A DNA stretch of 64,000 bases, from assembly GCF_947490415.1 (NCBI RefSeq), contig NZ_CANLGX010000001.1, forward strand, positions 930,001 to 994,000, in the 5' to 3' direction. The stretch comes from an uncultured Eudoraea sp. (lineage in GTDB: Bacteria; Bacteroidota; Bacteroidia; Flavobacteriales; Flavobacteriaceae). This document shows, in pieces, positions 10,291-19,516 of this stretch. The notes beneath the pieces are model-generated. The model saw only the letters and a list, made by a program, of their open reading frames with translations. It was not told the DNA's origin and made no database searches. The translations under genes and the position numbers were made by a program. Positions within the stretch are counted from its first letter, which is position 1. Every line of letters starts with the position of its first letter.

Positions 10291-11580
10291 CTAAAAGCCT
10301 TCAGTTTTGGATGATCCTATTTTACTTATGTTTGTAAAAATGAAGACAGCCAAAGCGGGTAATACCCATCCCATACTTAATTCGCTAAGGGGAATCCATC
10401 TTGTAAAAGATGCTATGTCACTGCTTAAACCAATACTTCCTAAAAAATCGGGGATACTAAAAATAATCGTCGTGAATACAACGGCTTTGAAAACTTTTGG
10501 GGAACCAAATTTTTCCGGAATCACATTGAGTAAGATTAAAACAATTGTAACAGGATAAACAAACATTAGAATTGGCAATGCAACGGCGATGATGTAACCG
10601 ACATTAAATTGCCCCATTAACACTCCAAGTAAAGAACTGATAAGAGCAGTAACCAAATATGCATTTTTTGATTTTGGCAAACGCGATTTTACAAAATCTG
10701 CTGTACCTGCTACAATTCCCACTGCAGTGGTAAAACAAGCAAGGCTTACTAATATGCCTAAAAATAAATTCGCATTTGAACCAAGGGTTATTTTACTTAT
10801 CCCGGTAATAAGTGAAGTACGCGAAACTTCTGCATCAAATTGTCCATGCATGACCGCACCGGTAAAAATTAATCCGGCATATATCATTATTAAACCAAAT
10901 CCCGCTAGCCAACCAGCCCTGCCGATTAAAGCTTTTTTACGCTCATAAGAAGCTTCCTGATGAGTAAAATTAATTGAAGTTATAATAACGCCTCCCACGA
11001 CAATGGCGCCTATGGCATCAAAGGTTTGATAACCTTCCAAAATTCCTTCTGTAACAGGATTGATAAAGGTATTTGTTCCAAAATCAAGTGGGAAGGAAAA
11101 TAGTGTTATTCCCATAATAGACAAGAGGATAAGAATAATTGCCGGGGTTAAATACTTCCCTATGATGTCTAATATTTTTGTCCGGTTCATTACAAAAATG
11201 AACACTAAAATAAAATAGACAATACTTGTACTTAATGCGGAATTATTAAATAAAGGCGCAATACCCATTTCGTGAGTAACGGATGCTGTTCTTGGCGATG
11301 GCAATGAAATAGAAACACCATAAATAATGAAACAAAAAATAAGGCTAAAGGAAGATGACACTTTAGAAGCAAAATCAAACATTGTTCCCTGTAATTTAGC
11401 ATGACCAAGGATTCCCAAGATTGGGATTAAAACGGCTGAAATAGCAAAACCAAGAGCAACTAACCACCAAAGTTCCCCTGCCTTAAACCCAAGTTGAGGG
11501 GGTAAAATAAGATTTCCTGCACCAAAGAAAAGTGAGAAAAGCGCAAAAGCTGTTACCAGCGTTTCCTTTATTCTAATCAT
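10291..11580 (-). CDS. brnQ: Branched-chain amino acid:cation symporter, BrnQ/LIVCS family
   Basis: A 429-residue polytopic inner-membrane protein with about 12 hydrophobic segments. The family start pattern is present (ETLVTAFALFSLFFGAGNLILPPQLG), as is the GGVIITSINFTHQ segment seen in LIVCS carriers. It should import leucine, isoleucine and valine with Na+ or H+. It is monocistronic and convergent with pepP. Confidence 0.92.
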   Translation of the reverse strand: MIRIKETLVTAFALFSLFFGAGNLILPPQLGFKAGELWWLVALGFAISAVLIPILGILGHAKLQGTMFDFASKVSSSFSLIFCFIIYGVSISLPSPRTASVTHEMGIAPLFNNSALSTSIVYFILVFIFVMNRTKILDIIGKYLTPAIILILLSIMGITLFSFPLDFGTNTFINPVTEGILEGYQTFDAIGAIVVGGVIITSINFTHQEASYERKKALIGRAGWLAGFGLIMIYAGLIFTGAVMHGQFDAEVSRTSLITGISKITLGSNANLFLGILVSLACFTTAVGIVAGTADFVKSRLPKSKNAYLVTALISSLLGVLMGQFNVGYIIAVALPILMFVYPVTIVLILLNVIPEKFGSPKVFKAVVFTTIIFSIPDFLGSIGLSSDIASFTRWIPLSELSMGWVLPALAVFIFTNISKIGSSKTEGF

Positions 11581-11843
11581 AGGATTTATTAAACGTGAAA
11601 GATAAATGAAAAAAGGACTAATTCTAAAACAAAATTCATCCCGGTAAACCTACAATTGGTCGTAAAAAGAGACGTTCATCGAAAAAAGCATAAAATTCAC
11701 AGGAGTTACTCAATAAAATGCAAGGTAGTTGCGTTCTGAATTTAAGTTATTTGAAATTAAAGTCTCATTTACTTTTACTGAAAGTTTATTATTGCATATT
11801 AAGGATTCCCAAACCCTACCAATGCAGACCTAAAACCTACATT

Positions 11844-12062
11844 ATGAAAAAAATATTTTGTAATATTTTTGGCCACCACTATTCTGTATCCAAGAAGGTA
11901 ACCTTGCACATAAAGGAATATAAGTGTGTTCACTGTGGCAAAGAAGTCACAACAGACGTAAGCGGAAATCTTTCCGTTTTAACACCTGAACTTCAGGAGA
12001 TCAATGATGCCTTAGAAGACTTATACCAAAAAAGACATAGAACTACCCAACAAGTAGCTTAA
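11844..12062 (+). CDS. Small conserved zinc-ribbon-like protein
   Basis: A 72-residue protein with CNIFGHHY near the N-terminus and a CVHCGK knuckle in the middle, so four Cys/His groups that could hold one zinc, followed by an acidic helix (LQEINDALEDLYQKR). The function is unknown. The ATG at 11844 is chosen because the longer frame back to 11718 encodes low-complexity sequence with no domain. Its stop codon abuts the thiL stop on the other strand. Confidence 0.6.
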   Translation: MKKIFCNIFGHHYSVSKKVTLHIKEYKCVHCGKEVTTDVSGNLSVLTPELQEINDALEDLYQKRHRTTQQVA

Positions 12063-13112
12063 TTATGCTTTGGCAAATGAATTCCAACCCTGAGCGGTAA
12101 GTGGAATTTTAGAATTATTCCTGGATATTAAGTGTGCGCCTTCATTCTTATCTGTTATGTGCCCCACAACAGTAAAGTTAGGATTGCCCTTTAATTCCGG
12201 GAATTTTTTTTGATCAATAGTGAACAATAACTCATAATCCTCACCTCCACTTAAAGCAACTAGAGTGCTATCCAGTTTAAATTCTTCGCATGCTGAAATG
12301 ACCGTGGGGTCTAAAGGAATTTTATCTTCATAAAGATTGCAACCCACATCACTCTGTTTACACAAATGAAGTATTTCGGAAGAAAGACCATCGCTAATAT
12401 CAATCATAGAAGTAGGTTGAATATCCAGTTTTTTTAATAATTCCACGATATCTTTTCTGGCCTCGGGTTTTAATTGGCGTTCAATGATATAGCTATATGC
12501 CGACAGATCTGGCTGATTATTTGGATTAACCTTAAATACTTCTTTTTCGCGTTTTAAAACTTGCAACCCCATATATGCGGCTCCCAGGTCACCACTAACC
12601 ACAAGGAGATCATTTGGTTTTGCTTCGCTCCTGTAAACGATGTCTTCTTTGGCAGCCTCCCCTATAGCGGTTATACTTATGATCATCCCTGTAGTGGAAG
12701 AGGTAGTATCTCCTCCAACCAGATCTATATTGTAAAGCTCACAGGCCAGTGCGATACCCTGATAGAGTTCTTCTAAAGCTTCTAAAGGAAATCGATTGGA
12801 GACTGCAACGGAAACAGTAATCTGGGTAGCCATTGCATTCATCGCATAAATATCAGATAAATTAGCCATTACAGCTTTATATCCCAAGTGTTTTAGCGGC
12901 ATATAGCTGAGGTCAAAATGTATCCCTTCAATCAACAAGTCTGTAGAGACAAGTGTCTTTTTATCCTTAAAGTCAAGCACGGCGGCATCATCACCAATAC
13001 CTTTGATGGTAGATTTATGTTGCAGTTTAAAGTTCTGGGTCAGATGGTCTATTAATCCAAATTCACCCAATTGTTCTAGAGAGGTTTTCTCCTGATTTTT
13101 ATCTTCTAGCAT
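12063..13112 (-). CDS. thiL: Thiamine-monophosphate kinase
   Basis: A 349-residue ATP-dependent kinase making thiamine diphosphate from thiamine monophosphate, of the PurM/AIR-synthetase fold. Motifs include IKGIGDDAAVLDF, DLLIEGIHFDLSY, GGDTTSSTTG, MIDISDGLSSEI and SGGEDYELLFT, which hold the metal ions and ATP. The frame extends to 13337, but the start at 13112 (MLEDKNQEKTS) fits family length; the extra part overlaps the divergent gene and looks like its antisense. A TATTTTTG box lies at 13117-13124 on the minus strand, only 5 bp before the ATG, which would give a leaderless or nearly leaderless mRNA. Confidence 0.93.
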   Translation of the reverse strand: MLEDKNQEKTSLEQLGEFGLIDHLTQNFKLQHKSTIKGIGDDAAVLDFKDKKTLVSTDLLIEGIHFDLSYMPLKHLGYKAVMANLSDIYAMNAMATQITVSVAVSNRFPLEALEELYQGIALACELYNIDLVGGDTTSSTTGMIISITAIGEAAKEDIVYRSEAKPNDLLVVSGDLGAAYMGLQVLKREKEVFKVNPNNQPDLSAYSYIIERQLKPEARKDIVELLKKLDIQPTSMIDISDGLSSEILHLCKQSDVGCNLYEDKIPLDPTVISACEEFKLDSTLVALSGGEDYELLFTIDQKKFPELKGNPNFTVVGHITDKNEGAHLISRNNSKIPLTAQGWNSFAKA

Positions 13113-13182
13113 AGCACAAAAATAAGCGGATGGGAATAATATATTATCTTTATAGCGAAAAAGAATTATTATTTTTTGCCCC

Positions 13183-14433
13183 ATGAAAAAAACATTCCTG
13201 CTTTTCTTAGGCCTGCTATTTTTGGCAGGTTGCTCTGATAGTGATGATTCCCCTGCTGATGATGATGATTCCATGATGATGGATGATGATATTGTTGATA
13301 ATCCGCAAACAGGTTTTTTGCCTTGCACTAGTGGCATGGCAGGTATTTACCCCTGTAATGGTTATGACTTCCTGGGACAAATTAATTTGACCCAATTCAG
13401 TGCTTCTTCGGCAAATGATATCTGGGGATGGACAGACAGCTCTACGGGGAAGGAATATGCCTTGGTGGGCTTGGATAATGGAACTGCCTTTGTTGACATA
13501 ACCGATACAGATAATCTTATTTACTTGGGGAAATTACCTTCAGCAACTGTAGCTAGCTCGTGGAGAGACATAAAAGTTTACCAGGATCATGCGTTTATTG
13601 TGTCGGAAGCGGGTAATCACGGGATGCAGGTTTTTGATTTAACCAAATTGAGAAATGTGCCTAACCCTCCTGTGACTTTTGGTGCAGATTCTCGCTATGT
13701 GGGCTTTGGCAGTGCACATAATATTGTTATCAATGAAGTCAGTGGATATGCTTATGCAGTGGGTACGGCAAGATATGATTTATACAATGGGGGTGCCCAT
13801 TTCATTAATATTCAGGACCCCAAAAATCCAATCGCTTCAGGAGGTTATGGTGCCAACGGTTATTCTCATGATGCACAAGTTGTTACCTATAATGGCCCTG
13901 ACTCTGATTATACCGGGCAGGAAATTTTTATAGGCGCTAATGAAAACCAAGTAGCTATTGTGAACGTTAAAGATAAAGATAATCCTGTACAGATCAGCAC
14001 TTTTCAATACGCCAATATTGGATATACGCATCAGGGCTGGTTTACCGAAGACCAGCGCTATTTTATTTTAGGAGATGAAACAGATGAACGTGACCTTGGT
14101 TTTAATTCCCGGACTTTGATCTTTGATCTTTCGGACCTTGATAACCCGGTTTTACATGATACATATTTGGGAAAAACAGCGGCAATTGATCACAACGGTT
14201 ATGTAAAAGGGGACGCTTTTTATCTCGCTAATTATACTGCAGGGGTCCGAATTCTTGATATTTCAGGCATAGACGGGAAAAGTATTATAGAGGAAGGTTT
14301 CTTTGATACGTATCCCTCCGATAATACTGCTGCTTTTGAGGGCGTATGGAGTGTTTATCCTTTTTTTGAAAGTGAAAAGATCATTGTGAATGATATCAAT
14401 TCCGGCCTCTTTGTTATTAAAAAGTCAAATTAG
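13183..14433 (+). CDS. Choice-of-anchor B family lipoprotein (LVIVD-type propeller)
   Basis: A 416-residue lipoprotein: signal peptide MKKTFLLFLGLLFLAGC with lipobox LAGC, then an Asp-rich tether (DDSPADDDDSMMMDDD). The body begins with the family hallmark of two cysteines (PCTSGMAGIYPC) and continues as LVIVD-like repeats, for example ALVGLDNGTAFVDITD, AFIVSEAGNHGMQVFDLTKL, YFILGDETDERD. The fold is a beta-propeller. The family is exported in Bacteroidetes and marine bacteria; its ligand is unknown. It is 7 bp upstream of another propeller lipoprotein and is likely co-transcribed with it. Confidence 0.85.
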   Translation: MKKTFLLFLGLLFLAGCSDSDDSPADDDDSMMMDDDIVDNPQTGFLPCTSGMAGIYPCNGYDFLGQINLTQFSASSANDIWGWTDSSTGKEYALVGLDNGTAFVDITDTDNLIYLGKLPSATVASSWRDIKVYQDHAFIVSEAGNHGMQVFDLTKLRNVPNPPVTFGADSRYVGFGSAHNIVINEVSGYAYAVGTARYDLYNGGAHFINIQDPKNPIASGGYGANGYSHDAQVVTYNGPDSDYTGQEIFIGANENQVAIVNVKDKDNPVQISTFQYANIGYTHQGWFTEDQRYFILGDETDERDLGFNSRTLIFDLSDLDNPVLHDTYLGKTAAIDHNGYVKGDAFYLANYTAGVRILDISGIDGKSIIEEGFFDTYPSDNTAAFEGVWSVYPFFESEKIIVNDINSGLFVIKKSN

Positions 14434-14440
14434 AAGTACT

Positions 14441-15787
14441 GTGAAAAGTATTTTAATCTTAGCTATAGCGCTGTTTTTCTTTTCATGTTCAGATGACGAT
14501 TCTGTAATTCCGGACAACGGCTATGATGAAGCCTTATTTTTAGGTGAGATTGATTGGGTGAAGAGTTTTGGGGGGTCTGACGAAGAAACGGCACAATCAG
14601 TAATTCATACGAACGATGGCGGTTATGCAATTCTCGGGTATTCAAAAAGCACCGATGGAGATCTTGCGGGTAAATCTACTCCCGTAAATGACTATTGGGT
14701 TTTGAAGTTAGATGAGGAAGGGAATGCAGACTGGAGCAAAACGTACGGGGGCAGTAAGGATGACAGGGGTCAGGCAATAATCCAGACTTCAGACGGTGGT
14801 TATGCCGTTACTGGCTATGCCATGAGTGATGATGGCGATGGGAGCAACAACGAAGGATTCCATGATAACTGGATTTTAAAACTGGATGAATTAGGGGCTA
14901 TTGAATGGGAAAAAAGTTTTGGGTTTTCGGGTCATGATCATTCATATGATTTATTACAAACTGCTGATGGAGGATTTTTCTTCGCAGGATTTTTGGATAT
15001 TACAGCCGCCCTTGATGATGGCACTTATTACAAAGGCAATTTTCTTACCAGACATGGTGTGGGTGAATTTTGGGGAACTAAAATAGATGCCAATGGCAAT
15101 TTAGAATGGAGGAGTTACTACGGCGGCACAAACAATGACAGGGCTCATGCCGTTATTGAAGCGGACGATGGCGGCTTTGTGATGGCAGGGTTTTCTGAGA
15201 GTGAGGATTATGATATTTCCAACACCAAAGGCAGCTACGACTTTTGGATAATAAAATTATCAGCTACGGGGGAATTGTTATGGGAGCGTTCCTTTGGCGG
15301 TTCCGGTATTGAAATTGCTTATGATATTGCCAAAACTGATGATGGTGCTTATGTGGTTACCGGGAATACTTTTAGCACTGATAAGGATATTTCAATGAAT
15401 CACGGCGAATCTGATATATGGCTTATTAAAATAGATGATAATGGTAAGCTGTTATGGGAAAAGACCTTTGGAGGTTCACAGTTTGATGCCGCACAGGGGG
15501 TAAGCACTGCGTATGATGGCGGATTTATTATTACCGGAAATTCAAAAAGCATTGATGGGGATGTCAGTGAAAATCAAGGTGAAAACGACATTTGGGTACT
15601 AAAAACCGATTCCGATGCAAATTTGATCTGGCAGGGGTCTTTTGGAGGATCAAATTTGGATTATGGTTTTGATGCAGTTGAGAATCTTGATAAGAGTATA
15701 CTTTTGGTTGGTGAAAGTTCCAGCGATGATTTCACAAACCTTATAAATAAAGGGCTTTCAGATGTTGTAATTATTAAAATCAGATAA
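14441..15787 (+). CDS. Seven-repeat beta-propeller lipoprotein
   Basis: A 448-residue lipoprotein that starts at a GTG (14441), giving a clean signal peptide VKSILILAIALFFFSC with lipobox and an acidic SDDDS tether. The ATG at 14390 lies inside the upstream gene and adds a non-signal stretch. The body is seven repeats of about 58 residues, each W-x-K-S/T-F/Y-GGS ... DGGY-x-x-x-G-x-S ... D-x-W-x-x-K-x-D-x-x-G. Seven repeats fit a seven-bladed propeller. No catalytic motif is seen; binding is the likely role. Confidence 0.8.
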   Translation: MKSILILAIALFFFSCSDDDSVIPDNGYDEALFLGEIDWVKSFGGSDEETAQSVIHTNDGGYAILGYSKSTDGDLAGKSTPVNDYWVLKLDEEGNADWSKTYGGSKDDRGQAIIQTSDGGYAVTGYAMSDDGDGSNNEGFHDNWILKLDELGAIEWEKSFGFSGHDHSYDLLQTADGGFFFAGFLDITAALDDGTYYKGNFLTRHGVGEFWGTKIDANGNLEWRSYYGGTNNDRAHAVIEADDGGFVMAGFSESEDYDISNTKGSYDFWIIKLSATGELLWERSFGGSGIEIAYDIAKTDDGAYVVTGNTFSTDKDISMNHGESDIWLIKIDDNGKLLWEKTFGGSQFDAAQGVSTAYDGGFIITGNSKSIDGDVSENQGENDIWVLKTDSDANLIWQGSFGGSNLDYGFDAVENLDKSILLVGESSSDDFTNLINKGLSDVVIIKIR

Positions 15788-15810
15788 ATATCTTCAGTTA
15801 AAGACTGCCC

Positions 15811-15829
15811 TTAAAAGCCAGGCTTTTAA
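15811..15829. terminator. Inverted repeat after the propeller lipoprotein operon
   Basis: TTAAAAGCC, one base, GGCTTTTAA: nearly perfect palindrome 24 bp past the stop. It could fold as a short hairpin with a U-rich tail, ending the lipoprotein transcript before the suf promoter. Short stem, so only a candidate. Confidence 0.4.
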
Positions 15830-15946
15830 AATCATCCACTTTTTATCTACCCACTACTCCTGTTTATCTAAAAGCCAATAGATAACCTCTATGGTTTTAT
15901 ACGTTATAATAATGTTAGGAATTATGATAAAACCTAAACTATACCC

Positions 15947-15954
15947 TATATTTG
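15947..15954 (+). promoter_or_regulatory. Candidate -7 box of the suf operon
   Basis: TATATTTG matches TAnnTTTG and lies 36 bp before the ATG of the first suf gene. No exact TTG is seen at 17-23 bp upstream. I saw no IscR-like operator. Confidence 0.45.
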
Positions 15955-15990
15955 TAAACTATTTAGAATAATACCAAATAAGGATATAAA

Positions 15991-16320
15991 ATGATCAAAG
16001 TATCTGAAACAGCTAAGCAGCGGGTTACCTTACTCATGACGGAGGAAGGTTTTGACGCTGCTAAGGATTTTGTTAGGGTTGGTGTAAAAAGCGGTGGTTG
16101 CAGTGGGTTGTCTTACGAGTTAAAATTTGACAATAAAGTTGATGAGGCTGATAAGGTTTTCGAAGACAATGCTGTACGTATCATAGTAGACAAGAAAAGT
16201 TTTCTCTACCTGGTGGGCACAACGCTGGAGTATTCCGGAGGACTAAATGGTAAGGGATTCGTTTTTAATAATCCTAATGCACAGCGCACATGTGGCTGTG
16301 GTGAGAGTTTTTCATTATAA
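15991..16320 (+). CDS. HesB/IscA/SufA-type iron-sulfur assembly protein
   Basis: A 109-residue A-type carrier that receives Fe-S clusters from the SufBCD scaffold and passes them to apoproteins in the cytoplasm. The three conserved cysteines are present: Cys37 in SGGCSGLSYEL and Cys101/Cys103 in the C-terminal TCGCGESFSL. First gene of the suf operon, 34 bp before sufB. SufA and IscA cannot be told apart by sequence here; context supports SufA. Confidence 0.93.
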   Translation: MIKVSETAKQRVTLLMTEEGFDAAKDFVRVGVKSGGCSGLSYELKFDNKVDEADKVFEDNAVRIIVDKKSFLYLVGTTLEYSGGLNGKGFVFNNPNAQRTCGCGESFSL

Positions 16321-16354
16321 AAATAAGGGATCCCTTTTAGGGGTTTAAAGACCT

Positions 16355-17800
16355 ATGGCATATACCGAAGAAGAATTAAAAAAAGAACTGGAAACCAAAG
16401 AATATGAATATGGTTTCTATACAGATATTGAGTCTGACACTTTTCCCAAAGGGTTAAGTGAGGACATTGTTATCGCCATTTCTAAAAAGAAGGAAGAACC
16501 GGAATGGATGACCTTATGGCGACTCGAAGCTTTTCGGGCGTGGAAAGAAATGATTGAACCCGAATGGGCTAATATCAACTATAAAAAACCTGATTTTCAA
16601 AATATTTCATACTATTCGGCACCTAATAAAAAACCGAAGTACGAAAGTTTGGACGAAGTTGATCCTGAATTGTTGGATACATTTAAAAAACTTGGAATTT
16701 CTTTGGATGAACAAAAAAAGCTGGCGGGGGTTGCGGTCGATATTGTAATGGATTCAGTTTCTGTTGCGACCACTTTCAAAAAAACGCTGGCAGAAAAAGG
16801 AATAATCTTTTGCTCTATTTCAGAGGCAATAAAGGAACATCCGGATTTGGTTAAAAAGTACCTTGGTACTATTGTCCCACAAAAGGATAACTTCTATGCC
16901 GCCTTAAATTCTGCGGTATTCTCAGACGGATCTTTTTGTTACATTCCAAAAGGGGTGAGATGTCCGATGGAATTATCAACTTATTTTAGGATAAACCAGG
17001 CTGGCACCGGCCAATTTGAACGTACCCTGGTTATTGCTGATGAGGGAAGTTATGTTAGTTATCTGGAAGGTTGTACGGCACCATCGAGAGATGAAAACCA
17101 ATTGCACGCTGCAGTGGTCGAACTTATCGCTCTGGATAATGCGGAAATTAAATATTCCACGGTTCAAAACTGGTACCCCGGTGATAAGGAAGGAAAAGGG
17201 GGCGTATACAATTTTGTCACAAAAAGAGGGTTGTGCGAGAAAAATGCCAAAATCTCCTGGACACAGGTAGAAACCGGATCTGCTATTACATGGAAGTATC
17301 CATCCTGTGTTTTAAAAGGAGATAATTCTATAGGTGAGTTCTATTCCATCGCGGTAACTAATAATTATCAGCAAGCCGATACAGGAACTAAAATGATCCA
17401 TTTAGGAAAAAATACCAAAAGCACTATTATTTCGAAAGGAATTTCCGCAGGGAAGTCGCAAAATAGCTATAGAGGTCTGGTACAAGTGAACAGCAGGGCT
17501 AAGAATGCCAGAAATTTTTCACAATGTGATTCTTTGTTGATGGGAAATGAATGTGGGGCACATACTTTTCCATATATAGAAGTGAAGAATAAAACGGCAC
17601 AGATTGAACATGAAGCCACTACGAGTAAAATTGGGGAAGATCAGATTTTTTATTGCAATCAGAGAGGAATAGAAACGGAAAAAGCCATTGCCCTAATTGT
17701 AAATGGTTTTAGCAAGGAAGTACTTAACAAACTTCCAATGGAATTTGCCGTTGAAGCCCAAAAACTATTGGAAATCAGCCTTGAAGGTTCAGTTGGTTAG
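16355..17800 (+). CDS. sufB: Fe-S cluster assembly scaffold SufB
   Basis: A 481-residue SufB, partner of SufC and SufD in the SufBC2D scaffold where clusters are assembled. It shows the typical N-terminal [20 protein letters not shown], a right-handed beta-helix core, and the C-terminal [21 protein letters not shown] with the conserved cysteine used in cluster assembly and the SufC/SufD contact region. The usual neighbour sufC does not follow directly: a metallo-beta-lactamase-fold gene starts 9 bp after sufB. Confidence 0.97.
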   Translation: MAYTEEELKKELETKEYEYGFYTDIESDTFPKGLSEDIVIAISKKKEEPEWMTLWRLEAFRAWKEMIEPEWANINYKKPDFQNISYYSAPNKKPKYESLDEVDPELLDTFKKLGISLDEQKKLAGVAVDIVMDSVSVATTFKKTLAEKGIIFCSISEAIKEHPDLVKKYLGTIVPQKDNFYAALNSAVFSDGSFCYIPKGVRCPMELSTYFRINQAGTGQFERTLVIADEGSYVSYLEGCTAPSRDENQLHAAVVELIALDNAEIKYSTVQNWYPGDKEGKGGVYNFVTKRGLCEKNAKISWTQVETGSAITWKYPSCVLKGDNSIGEFYSIAVTNNYQQADTGTKMIHLGKNTKSTIISKGISAGKSQNSYRGLVQVNSRAKNARNFSQCDSLLMGNECGAHTFPYIEVKNKTAQIEHEATTSKIGEDQIFYCNQRGIETEKAIALIVNGFSKEVLNKLPMEFAVEAQKLLEISLEGSVG

Positions 17801-17809
17801 TTAGTTACT

Positions 17810-18685
17810 ATGAAAAAGTATATAACATTTTTAGTAATTGTCTTCCTGTTTGCCTGTAAAGAAGCGAATAAGGAAGTAGCTAATGTGTCTGAAAGTAAGG
17901 AAGTAATCTCTAAAGCTGAAGTGAAGCTTTATACCTTTGATGGTGGTACTGTTGTCGTAAACACATTAGGCCTTTTTTCACAGGATGAGACATACAAAGG
18001 ACAAAGTAAGGAATTTGCAGATGCATTTTATGTAATTCAACACCCAAAAGGCAACCTAATGTGGGATGCAGGACTTCCTGAATCTTTGATTGGACTTCCA
18101 GAGCCGTATACTTCACCTGATGGCGCATTTACTGTTTCCCGCAAGGATTCGGTTTTAAACCAATTAAAACAAATTGGAATGACCCCGGACGATTTTGAAT
18201 ACATATCTCTGTCTCATACACATTTTGACCATAGCGGGCATGCTAATGTATTCAAGAATGCAACATGGCTTGTGCAGAAAGACGAGTATGATTTTGTAAC
18301 AGGAGAAGAGGTGCAAGAAAAGAACCCGGATATGTACAATGCGATTCAGGACTTAAAAAACATTAAAAAGATCGATGGCGATTACGATGTATTTGGGGAT
18401 GGCACTGTAGTTTTAAAATATATGCCAGGCCATACGCCAGGTCATCAGGCCCTATTTCTTGATTTAAAAGAGCACGGACCTCTCCTATTATCCGGAGACC
18501 TTTATCATTTTTATGAAAACAGGGAGTATAAGAGAATTCCAATTTTTAATTATGATGTAGCACAGACCAGGGAGAGCATGAAAAAATTTGAAGCTTTTGC
18601 CCAGGAAAAAGAGGCCAAGGTATATTTGCAACATCAAAAGGACGACTTTAATAAGATGCCAAAAGCACCTGAATATTTAAACTAA
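17810..18685 (+). CDS. Metallo-beta-lactamase-fold lipoprotein within the suf operon
   Basis: A 291-residue hydrolase of the MBL fold, N-acyl-homoserine-lactonase-like subgroup. Visible metal ligands are SHTHFDHSGH (HxHxDH), the His in MPGHTPGH and the Asp in LLSGDLYHFY. A signal peptide (MKKYITFLVIVFLFAC) with a lipobox cysteine predicts a lipid-anchored envelope protein, whereas every SUF partner is cytoplasmic. It begins 9 bp after sufB and ends 7 bp before sufC, so it is translated from the same mRNA. The substrate is unknown; lactones, glutathione persulfide-type thiols or phosphoesters are all possible for this fold. Confidence 0.85.
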   Translation: MKKYITFLVIVFLFACKEANKEVANVSESKEVISKAEVKLYTFDGGTVVVNTLGLFSQDETYKGQSKEFADAFYVIQHPKGNLMWDAGLPESLIGLPEPYTSPDGAFTVSRKDSVLNQLKQIGMTPDDFEYISLSHTHFDHSGHANVFKNATWLVQKDEYDFVTGEEVQEKNPDMYNAIQDLKNIKKIDGDYDVFGDGTVVLKYMPGHTPGHQALFLDLKEHGPLLLSGDLYHFYENREYKRIPIFNYDVAQTRESMKKFEAFAQEKEAKVYLQHQKDDFNKMPKAPEYLN

Positions 18686-18692
18686 AGAGAGT

Positions 18693-19445
18693 ATGTTAAA
18701 AGTAAATAATCTGCACGCAGGTGTAGAAGGGAATGAAATATTAAACGGAATAAATCTGGAAGTAAAGGCAGGAGAGGTACATGCTATTATGGGGCCAAAT
18801 GGTTCAGGAAAAAGCACCCTTGCCTCAGTGATAGCCGGAAAGGAAGAATTTGAGATTACGGAAGGGAATATCGAATTGAATGGCGTAGACCTGAAAGACA
18901 CTTCACCTGAAGAAAGAGCGCACAAAGGAATTTTCCTTTCGTTTCAGTACCCTGTTGAGATTCCGGGGGTTTCCGTAACCAATTTTATGAAAACGGCAAT
19001 AAATGAGTCCAGAAAAGCACGCGGATTAGAAGACATGCCGGCCAACCAAATGTTGAAACTTATCCGTGAGAAATCCGAATTGCTGGAAATAGATAGAAAA
19101 TTTTTATCTCGATCTTTAAATGAAGGATTTTCAGGTGGTGAAAAAAAACGAAATGAAATTTTTCAAATGGCCATGTTAGAACCAAAACTCGCTATTTTGG
19201 ATGAAACAGATTCTGGTCTGGATATTGACGCCTTGCGAATTGTAGCCAACGGGGTTAATAAACTTAAGAGCAAAGACAACGCTATAATAGTTATTACTCA
19301 TTACCAGCGATTGTTGGAATATATTGTTCCCGATTTTGTACACGTCCTGCATGACGGTAAAATTGTAAAATCCGGCACCAAGGAATTAGCTTTGGAATTG
19401 GAGGAGAAGGGATACGATTGGTTAAAAAATGAATCGGTTGTCTAA
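18693..19445 (+). CDS. sufC: Fe-S cluster assembly ATPase SufC
   Basis: A 250-residue ABC-type ATPase that powers the SufBCD scaffold; it is soluble and has no membrane partner. Walker A is GPNGSGKST (about residue 34), the signature is GFSGGEKKR, Walker B is LAILDETDSGLD and the His switch is VITHYQR. It sits between the MBL lipoprotein gene and sufD. Confidence 0.97.
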   Translation: MLKVNNLHAGVEGNEILNGINLEVKAGEVHAIMGPNGSGKSTLASVIAGKEEFEITEGNIELNGVDLKDTSPEERAHKGIFLSFQYPVEIPGVSVTNFMKTAINESRKARGLEDMPANQMLKLIREKSELLEIDRKFLSRSLNEGFSGGEKKRNEIFQMAMLEPKLAILDETDSGLDIDALRIVANGVNKLKSKDNAIIVITHYQRLLEYIVPDFVHVLHDGKIVKSGTKELALELEEKGYDWLKNESVV

Positions 19446-19516
19446 TAATCCGGTTGAATTAATTTATTATTTGAAAGGAAATTGTTTTATAAAGGCAATA
19501 AACAGAAAACAAAATT

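Noticed and set aside
14390-14440. ATG start at 14390 for the seven-repeat propeller
   Set aside because: It overlaps the upstream coding region by 44 bp and puts extra residues before a good signal peptide that starts at GTG 14441.
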